DNA of 64,000 nucleotides from Pascua guehoae (taxonomy: Eukaryota; Basidiomycota; Tremellomycetes; Trichosporonales; Trichosporonaceae): contig BCJX01000014.1 of NCBI GenBank assembly GCA_001600415.1, forward strand, positions 891,914-955,913, given 5' to 3'. Below the pieces are notes generated by a model. It was not told the DNA's origin. It did no database searches and worked only from the letters and a program-made list of their open reading frames with translations. A program made the translations under genes and the position numbers. Positions within the stretch are counted from its first letter, which is position 1. Each line of letters opens with the position of its first letter. Shown in pieces: positions 57,501-64,000 of this stretch.

Positions 57501-57768
57501 GGAGGGGGTGCGCGGCGACGTCGGGGGGCACGCGTTTTGTGCCTCCGCGTGGTTGCGGGGTGGGCGGACGATCTCGGTCGGCGAGGACATGACCAAACGT
57601 GCCTTGTCGCGGCGACGGTCCGCTGTGGCCTGTGGGCGAGGGCTGGTCCCGCCGGCGGCGCTGGAGCTCGACCTCGGTGTCCTCCCCGTTCAGCAAGGGG
57701 AACACAAACCCGTCTCGGTCCCGCTCGTCGCCGCTGTGTGCAATGCCCACACTAGACGCCGAGCCCAT
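54546..57768 (-). CDS. SEC59: Dolichol kinase SEC59 (N-terminus uncertain)
   Basis: Exons ...-57345, 57177-56901, 56717-56146, 56103-55940, 55889-55027 and 54867-54546 join in phase. Multiple transmembrane segments are evident, and the C-terminal part has the polyprenol-kinase signature: RRKSFHALAVAMFIPGI, EYVRYFALWPLG, FTHLSFSVAFA, GVLSLGVGDALASIVGRR, GKTAEGSAAF. Sec59 phosphorylates dolichol with CTP in the ER membrane, feeding N-glycosylation. Counting from the first in-frame ATG at 57768 gives 873 residues. The same frame stays open upstream to about 58374 with Ser/Pro/His-rich sequence but without an ATG, so an upstream start exon probably exists. The start given is conservative. Confidence 0.85.
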
Positions 57769-58374
57769 GTAGTGCCACGGCCCGTCGGCTCCGTCTGGCG
57801 TCACGGCGCTCGTGCCCGACGTCGACGGGCCGGCGCCGGCACCGCCAGCCGTGCTGCGGGAAGACGTCTCGCGCACGTGCAGCTGTGGGTGCGACGACGT
57901 GTGCGAGGGCCCATGACCATGCCCATGCCCGTGTCCGTGACCGCTGCCGCTCTTCTGCGTGTGCGACCCCGACTGGCGGTGTGGCCGTGAGCTCGAGTTT
58001 GTGCGCTTCTTGTCGCGCCCCAACGGGCGCAGGCCTATGCGCGGCGACGACGGCGGGCTGGGACTCGGCGAAGACGACGATGGTGAGACGCTCCGTGGTC
58101 GTGGGCCCGGGCCGCGGGCGTGGCCATGCAGGCCATGCCCGCCGCCGCGTGCCGGTGGTCTTGAGGAAGATGCCGACAGGGTGGCAAGTGGAGGTGGAGG
58201 TTGGGAGGCGAGTGGTCGAAGCAGGCGGCCGGCAGCGATGGGAGTGGACGAAGAGTGGCCGGGCCTGCGTGGTGAGTGATGAAATGAGAAAGAGCGTGTA
58301 TGCGTGAGCGAGTCGAGATAGCGAGTTGAAATATGTATAAGAGAGAGAGAGAGAGAATCAGAGACAAGGGCCAA
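57769..58374 (-). other. Open frame continuing upstream of the SEC59 ATG
   Basis: This frame is open and in phase with SEC59 for about 200 codons but has no ATG. It encodes Ser/Pro runs, GRDKKRTNSSSRPHR and a GHGHGHGHGHG repeat. An acceptor-like CACCACGCAG on the minus strand lies near 58270, consistent with a coding exon joined to an unidentified first exon. Alternatively it is leader sequence. Confidence 0.5.
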
Positions 58375-59266
58375 GGTGATGTGAACCAGAAATATCGACG
58401 AGGTCGAGAATGACCGAGCACACCGAACACTACTACTGCAGGCGCTGCCTACCTACCTACGTGGTCTCTTTTCAGTATCCGTGCCTGACATACATTTATT
58501 GACCTGGCCTGGCGCATTCCTTTTGGGCATCTCGGCCATAAAACATGTTTATTTCCAGCTGCCCAATCCCACATGGGCCAAAAGCGATGTGACCAGCTTT
58601 TGCATCACCGATCTCTGCCAAACCTTGTTTTCCTCGCTACCTACTGCGCACCCCAGCTGGACACTGCCTTTATGCTTTAGATGCTTGACTGGGCCCAGTC
58701 CGACTCTTGATGCACGTCCCATGACGGCCACGACGCGAAACGCGTTTGTCCAGTTTTTGGTCAGGAACAACTTTCTTTACCGGTAAAACCGAACGCTCAT
58801 GTCCGGTCATCGTCTTTCGGTCAACGTCGGCTGCAACGGCGGTCCGGTCGGCCTCCGTGGTGGGCGCCAACCAGCATACTGAGAGCAACAAGCACCAATA
58901 CCATCAACGATGGCAGGCCAACGACTAACGTCACACAACCATCATCCTCGTACATGCATCATCAGCGCTGCCAGAGACATCCACAACAGCTCTGGCAATC
59001 CGATGCTCAGAGCCTGTTATCGTAGAGGCACCGCTGAGAATCTTAATCGAAGGCACAGAAGACTGTCATTCAAGATCTTGTCGCTGATAAGGACCCGACA
59101 GAGTGGTCGATATCTACTGCACCACGAGGCAATCTCTGCCACAACTCGTCGTCCAGAACAACCACAATACCAGCCATACACCATTGACCTCCAGCTCACT
59201 CGTCACAGTTGTACTCGAGTAATACATCTATCGGCAATGTGCCAGGCTCTACGTCTCCCACCGGGC
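58375..59266. other. Intergenic region between ENP2 and SEC59
   Basis: No convincing gene. AT-richer from about 58450 to 59200. It probably holds the ENP2 3' flank and SEC59 promoter. Confidence 0.5.
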
Positions 59267-61696
59267 CTACCTCCTGCGGAACGCATTCTTGCTCGCGCTG
59301 CGCTCGATATGCCTGCGCTTTGTCCTTCCCGACCGGTCGTACTCGCCCTCGTCCTCGCCGCCGCCCTTTTCCAGACCCGCACCGAAACGCTCCACACGGT
59401 CCTTGCGGTGGCGGTACGTGCCTCCCGAGTACTCGTCGTCCTCGTCGGCGCCCGCGCGGTCCCGCCGTCCCGCCTGGGGAATGTACGACATTTCCATGCC
59501 GCCGTCCGGTGCGCGGCGCATCGCCAGGACGCCGTCGGGTTTTGTGTCGTCGCTGGCCCGTGCCTTGCCGCGCGCAGACGCCGAGAGGCGCTGGCCAAAC
59601 GTCTCCGGACGGGATCGGTGCCCAGCCGAGCCCGTGACAAGCTGTGGGCGGCGCGAACCCGATGCCGTGGGGAAGGAGCGTGATGCCGAGGCAGACTTGA
59701 CCGTCTGTGGGTCGTACTGCATGAGATCTGAGAGAGTGTTGTCAGAAATTTGCACTCTGGGATATTTGGGTGGGTGAGACTCACTTCCGTCATCGCTCTC
59801 CTCGCTCTCGCTCTCGCTGGCACTCGCCTCGGGCCCTGGCTCGTCCTCGCTCTCATTTTCGCTCTCGCTGAATCCGTCCGACGACGAGCGGTCGCTGTCG
59901 TCTTCCTCCTCCTCGACGGCCGTCTTCCGGCGTCCGTTGGCCGTAGCAGCGGCCGCATTATTATAGGCAGTCGCGGGGTTGAGGAGCTGGAAGGTTCTGC
60001 TCGTCTCGTCAATCTCAAAGTCGGGGTTGCTGAACATTTCCGCGAAACGGGGATCCTGGAGCACATTCTCCTTCTTGGGCTTGGCCACCTTGTCGGTGTC
60101 GTCGCCCTGGGCCTCCTCGGCGGCCTCCTCTGCCTCTCCACGCTTGGCGCGCTTGCGACGCTCGGCAGCCTCTTCGCGCTCCTGGTCCTTGCGGAGACGC
60201 TCTGCAAGAGCCTTGTTGACCTTTGGCTGGTCGCGCTTGGCGCGGATGCGGCTCTCGGTCTTGGCACGCAGGCGCTCCGAGACAACCTTGTCGCGGTGCT
60301 CGGCGTAGCTCTGGGGGTTGGCGATGAGGCGGGCTGTCTGGTACAGCTTGAGGGAGAGGAAGTAGCCGTGCATGTACGGCTTGAGTGTGGGAGTGCCAAT
60401 GAGGTGTGTGAGAGCCAACGTCTCGAGCTCGGCACGGTCGACAAACTTGTAGTCTGCGTACGCGCTGCGGCCGACGCCAGACATGTCCTCTGCGTTCTCC
60501 TCGGTGATCGAGTCGAGGAAGCTCGCCCAGCGTGGTGCAGGTCCGAATTCGGGAATGTAATACGTGTTGAGTGGGGCTGCGTCGCACGCAACAAACATGA
60601 GTCCCGACCCTGGGACGGGGTGCAGGTCGACAAGCGAATTGGGCGGGTGGAGCGAGACGTGGTTGGTAGAAGGCTCATTCTTGTCCCACACCTTGATGAC
60701 CTTTGAGTCGGCAGAGACAACGCGACCAGCGTCCTCCTGGTGACCACCGCCGCGGAGCCAGTTGACGACACGCACAGGCTCTCCGTAACCCTGGTCCTTG
60801 ACGGCGAATGGGGTCGACGAGCGCAAGTCGTACAGCAACGTGTGACCGGTGCTGGTGCCGATGGCGAGCGACAAGCCGTCGGTAGGGTGCGACTTGAGGC
60901 TGGTGATGGATAGTTTTTGTGGGTTGGAGAAGAGCGAGTTGGCGTCTGCGGGCTGGGCTGGGAGCAGACTCGACTCTGGGAGGGTGAGGCGCGTGAGGGC
61001 GGAACGGGAGCGTGGGTCCCAGAACTCGACGACACCGCCGCCGCCGTCGAGACCAAAGCTCCACAGTCCGTGGCGTGGGTTGACGTCGACGCAGTTGACA
61101 CCTTCGACCTCGCGCTCACGCCCGTTGCCCCATCCGCGTGCGACCTCCAGCGGTGTCATGTACCGTCCCTCTTCGAGGTTGAAGCGGAACACCTCGGTAC
61201 CGGTACATCCGACGAGGGCGTCTGCCGACGGCGAGTGGTATCCTAGCGCGCGGCCGTAGATGGGCAGACGGATCGTGTGGTGGAGACCGCCCTGGGTGTG
61301 GAGCTGGAGCGACCGGTCGCGCTGGAGATGGAGCGATTTGGTCCAGTCGTGCGACAGCATGACAAAGTCGACATTCTCGGCGTCCGAGACACGAGTAAAC
61401 TTCTCGGTCAGAGCCTCCAGGTCCCACACCTTCATCATGGGCTTGTACGTGCCCGTGGCAATTGCGTGCAGGCCATCGTCTGTCGTCTTGACTTTGATCG
61501 CAGCGGTGGGGAAATCAAAGCCCTGCACCAGCTCGAGCTGGCCCATCTGGTGCTGCGTCTTGACGCGCTTCTTGTGGCCAGACTCTGTCCGCTTTGGCCG
61601 TGACTTGATGGCAAGCCACGACGGCAGCGTCGCCGACGACGTCGACGACGGGCCGTTTACCGTGTAGATTTTGGGAAATGCCGTGGCCGCAGGCAT
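59267..61696 (-). CDS. ENP2: Ribosome biogenesis WD40 protein ENP2 (NOL10)
   Basis: Exons 61696-59785 and 59727-59267 encode 790 residues. The N-terminal half is a WD40 propeller (FPTAAIKVKTTDDGLHAIATGTYKP-MMKVWDL, NVDFVMLSHDW, GCTGTEVFRFNLEEGRYM, VNCVDVNPRHGLWSFGLDGG). A basic coiled region and the NUC153 motif DPRFAEMFSNPDFEIDE near 547-565 follow, then acidic Ser/Glu runs and a basic tail. Enp2/NOL10 is a nucleolar SSU-processome factor needed for 18S rRNA. The 57-nt intron (59728-59784) has canonical ends, is a multiple of three and contains no stop, so splicing cannot be inferred from the frame alone. Confidence 0.93.
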   Translation of the reverse strand: MPAATAFPKIYTVNGPSSTSSATLPSWLAIKSRPKRTESGHKKRVKTQHQMGQLELVQGFDFPTAAIKVKTTDDGLHAIATGTYKPMMKVWDLEALTEKFTRVSDAENVDFVMLSHDWTKSLHLQRDRSLQLHTQGGLHHTIRLPIYGRALGYHSPSADALVGCTGTEVFRFNLEEGRYMTPLEVARGWGNGREREVEGVNCVDVNPRHGLWSFGLDGGGGVVEFWDPRSRSALTRLTLPESSLLPAQPADANSLFSNPQKLSITSLKSHPTDGLSLAIGTSTGHTLLYDLRSSTPFAVKDQGYGEPVRVVNWLRGGGHQEDAGRVVSADSKVIKVWDKNEPSTNHVSLHPPNSLVDLHPVPGSGLMFVACDAAPLNTYYIPEFGPAPRWASFLDSITEENAEDMSGVGRSAYADYKFVDRAELETLALTHLIGTPTLKPYMHGYFLSLKLYQTARLIANPQSYAEHRDKVVSERLRAKTESRIRAKRDQPKVNKALAERLRKDQEREEAAERRKRAKRGEAEEAAEEAQGDDTDKVAKPKKENVLQDPRFAEMFSNPDFEIDETSRTFQLLNPATAYNNAAAATANGRRKTAVEEEEDDSDRSSSDGFSESENESEDEPGPEASASESESEESDDGSESHPPKYPRVQISDNTLSDLMQYDPQTVKSASASRSFPTASGSRRPQLVTGSAGHRSRPETFGQRLSASARGKARASDDTKPDGVLAMRRAPDGGMEMSYIPQAGRRDRAGADEDDEYSGGTYRHRKDRVERFGAGLEKGGGEDEGEYDRSGRTKRRHIERSASKNAFRRR

Positions 61697-61985
61697 GGTT
61701 GTGGGTACTGCCGTTGGCGATGGGTGAGAATTGTGTTGTTGCTAGTGGTTGTCAACAGATGCAGGTCGGTCGACGTACTGTAGATGACTCTCTCCACCGA
61801 AATCTTCAAACCAGTGAGCGGCGACGGGATCAAAGTCACGTGCAGCCTCCACTGTGGGGTCTCCACTCTCCCACGATGGATCGGCTGTCTGAAATGGAAC
61901 ATTACCGTTGATGCTCGAGCCCAGAAAGTCGCGTTCGTCATCGTCTCCGACCTGCTCTCCACCCACTCACTCGACCGCAGCGACA
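61697..61985. other. Divergent promoter region between ENP2 and PCP1
   Basis: A 289-bp shared upstream region. No named element recognised. Confidence 0.4.
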
Positions 61986-63280
61986 ATGTCTCTGCGCCTG
62001 TTCCCCCTCGTCGCGGGGTTGCGCGTTTCCACGCAGCCGCTCCGCGCAGTGCGGCAGCTGAGCACGCGCGTGTCGGCAACAGCGCGTCCGAGCGTTGCCC
62101 CCCAGCGCCCCTCGTCATCAACACTGGGTGGGACCCAGTTCTTCTCCTCGTTCCGGCCCTCGGTGAAGCCTCCAGTCTCGTCCTCGACCCCGGCCGCTTC
62201 CTCGAGTATTAGCACCAATGGAGCGCACAAGACGCCACCAGCGTCGGGCCCCTGGTCCTTCTCCCCGTCTAGCCTGACACCGAGCTTTATCCGCCGCTTC
62301 AGCACGTCGCGCCCCGCTGCCGTCATTCGCGAGACGTACTTTCGCCCCCCGCCGGGAGGAAGACGCAGGATGCCAACGCCGCCACCAAAGCCGAGCTTTT
62401 GGAAGACGCTGTACCGCCGAGTCGACAACTTGAATCCTATGACTGTGGTGCGTTTTGTCTCCCCCCTCCTTTGGAGACACTGGCACGGCTAACAAGTACA
62501 GGTTTACGCGCTCATTGGTATCAACGTCGCCGTCTTCCTCCTGTGGCAGTATGCCATGCAGAGTGCCGTGGGTGTCACTCCTGTAGAAGCTGGTGCTCAC
62601 CCAACAGCAACGCTTCAGGGACCCAAAGCTGTTCATGGCCATGTGGGGCAACTTTATCCTCAGTGAAGTCAACATTCGCGCCGGCCGTATCTGGACGCTT
62701 GTTACGTCGTCGTTTTCCCACATGTCTGGCTCGCACATCTTTGTCAACTGTCTTGGTCTCTACTTTATGGCGCCTGCCACTGCTGCGTAAGTATGAGCAA
62801 GTCGTGATCGCTGAGTGTGTGATCAACGCGATACGTTCTACTGACACCCAGGCTTGTCGGCTCTGCGCGCTTCATTGCGCTCTACCTCGGTGGCGGTCTC
62901 TTTGCTGGGCTGTGTTCGCTCGCATACCAATATAAGACCAAGGGGAACAGCAAAAAGCCCGTAGGCTCGGAGGGTGCATCGGGCGCCATCTACACCTGCC
63001 TCGCATTCTACGCCACCGTATTCCCGCGCAACACATTCCTCCTCTTCTTTGTCGTCCCCGTGCCTGCCTGGGCCCTGGTCAGCGGTATCTTTGCGGTGAG
63101 TTGACCGACCTATAATCAGCGCTAGCATTACGCCAGTTGGCTGACGCCCAGTGGGACATGTTCACTGCCGTCTCGGGACGCGAGTCGAGGACCGACTCTG
63201 CGGGCCACATGGGCGGCATGATCGCTGGTCTCACTGCTGCGCTCCTGTTCCGCCGCAAATACACTATTCCTCGGTGGTAG
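61986..63280 (+). CDS. PCP1: Mitochondrial rhomboid protease PCP1 (Rbd1/PARL)
   Basis: Exons 61986-62447, 62502-62567, 62608-62786, 62852-63095 and 63152-63280 encode 359 residues. The first ATG in frame with a good presequence (SLRLFPLVAGLRVSTQPLRAVRQLSTR) is chosen. Six or seven membrane helices follow, with YALIGINVAVFLLW, rhomboid WR-like RIWTLVTSSFSHMSGSHIFVN and the catalytic dyad: Ser279 in GASGA and His336 in SAGHMGG. Pcp1 cleaves inner-membrane substrates such as the dynamin-like Mgm1 and cytochrome c peroxidase in yeast, controlling mitochondrial fusion. Divergent from ENP2. Confidence 0.95.
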
Positions 63281-64000
63281 GCGGCAGCGAGAATGGGATG
63301 ATGGTGGGGGAGTTGGTCGGGCGACGGGCCCGGCCACGCAAGAAGCAAACAAGCTTGTAGTCTGTCGAGGCTTACAATGCCCCGATAGCTAGCAGTATAC
63401 ACACCACGGGTATGCATCACCACTGCACTAACAGCTGCTGAGCCAGTACGAGCTGCTCTACGGCTGTCAGGCTCGTTCACTGCGGATGATACTCATAGGC
63501 TCAAGGAGGGGTATGACCGCTATAGTCTGAAAGTGGACTAGAGGAGAAGAATGCCGTCCTGTTGAGTGATTGACGGGAGGAGAGACGGTCAGCGCCACGT
63601 CTCAAACATAGCACTAGCACTACAGTCGTGGCCGACGCCGACACAACCATCGACACCCGCGGCACCCTTCACAAAGCCGTACCCCACGCGATCCGCGCCG
63701 CTCCTGCACGCCGCGCCGTCGATATTGACAGTATCCTTTCCGCGGCGATCACTCCACCGTCAGCTGGCGCGAAGCATGCGTGCGCAAGAGGGCAGAATGC
63801 ACGCACGCCTGCGCGCGCAATGGCCGATGGCGCCGTAGAGGTGGTGATCGGCGAGGTGAAGTTGCCTGCCTGTAAAGAACGGCAGACGTCGCGGGTCTCG
63901 ACGCCAAACTCGGGAGTCGTCGATACTAAACTCGGCACTACACTCGTCGCGACACGTCGTCGGCGAACTCGCCACCATGGCCCGTCGTGCTCCCGGAGTC
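63281..64000 (+). other. Downstream region with ambiguous open frame at window edge
   Basis: After PCP1 a plus-strand frame is open from about 63628 to the window end, with an in-frame ATG at 63820 (MADGAVEVVIGEVKLP...). In another frame an ATG in perfect GCCACCATGG context lies at 63977. The opposite strand is also open for 90 codons (63938-63669) but without an ATG. The 5' end of a gene may begin here; the strand cannot be settled. Confidence 0.3.

Noticed and set aside
59750..60706. 318-codon plus-strand frame
   Set aside because: Antisense to ENP2; hydrophobic composition comes from the complement of its Lys/Glu-rich region.
59203..61119. 638-codon minus-strand frame
   Set aside because: Shifted-frame shadow of ENP2, with Ser/Arg/Thr-rich nonsense composition.

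Overview
The window looks like nuclear DNA of a GC-rich basidiomycete yeast, most likely a tremellomycete of the Trichosporonales type. The evidence is about 20 intron-rich protein genes, mostly short introns (about 40-60 nt) with GTRAGT-like donors and CTAAC/CTGAC branch sites just before CAG/TAG acceptors, and fungal or basidiomycete-type orthologues throughout. I saw no tRNA, rRNA, CRISPR array or intact transposon. All gene models come from manual splicing: reading phase was checked across each junction and against conserved motifs. There are two N-runs, one of 100 bases and one of 35.

Layout. 1-5.6 kb: the 3' end of a small acidic protein gene, the Golgi protein TVP15 (unusually long, repeat-filled introns, one with the 100-N gap), and a four-RRM Nrd1-type RNA-binding protein on the minus strand. 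5.6-10.8 kb is gene-free, with simple repeats and degenerate tandem repeats, and may hold the Nrd1 leader. 10.8-15.2 kb: ribosomal protein eS1 and a Puf3/Pumilio protein, both minus. 15.2-18.4 kb is another long leader-like region with a strong hairpin. 18.4-25.9 kb: a pyridoxamine-phosphate-oxidase-like protein, the BAR protein Rvs161/Hob3 (11 coding exons, one of 6 nt), and a dual-output HBS1/SKI7 locus. 26.4-33.6 kb: two unrecognised proteins and a 1141-residue Zn2Cys6 regulator. 34.6-40.6 kb: a NASP/Sim3 histone chaperone, proteasome alpha6 (PRE5), NIP7 and BNA1. 41-46 kb: ALG13, a cysteine-type selenoprotein-W homologue (Rdx), and PRP31. 46.5-54 kb: two mitochondrial genes in tandem, a PPR protein and YME2. 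54.5-63.3 kb: dolichol kinase SEC59, ENP2, and the mitochondrial rhomboid PCP1. The last 0.7 kb holds only an ambiguous open frame.

The genes are a normal housekeeping mixture rather than one pathway, but RNA metabolism is prominent: Nrd1-like, Puf, eS1, HBS1/SKI7, NIP7, PRP31, ENP2 and PPR. ALG13 and SEC59 both serve dolichol-linked glycosylation; the PPR protein, YME2 and PCP1 are mitochondrial.

The most interesting signal is the HBS1/SKI7 locus. One donor can join, in phase, either to a long Ser/Pro-rich exon that ends in its own stop codon (a Ski7-like protein) or to the HBS1 GTPase exons. Others are very small exons, a start codon alone in its coding exon, stop-free introns divisible by three in PRP31 and ENP2, and the multi-kilobase regions upstream of the two RNA-binding regulators.
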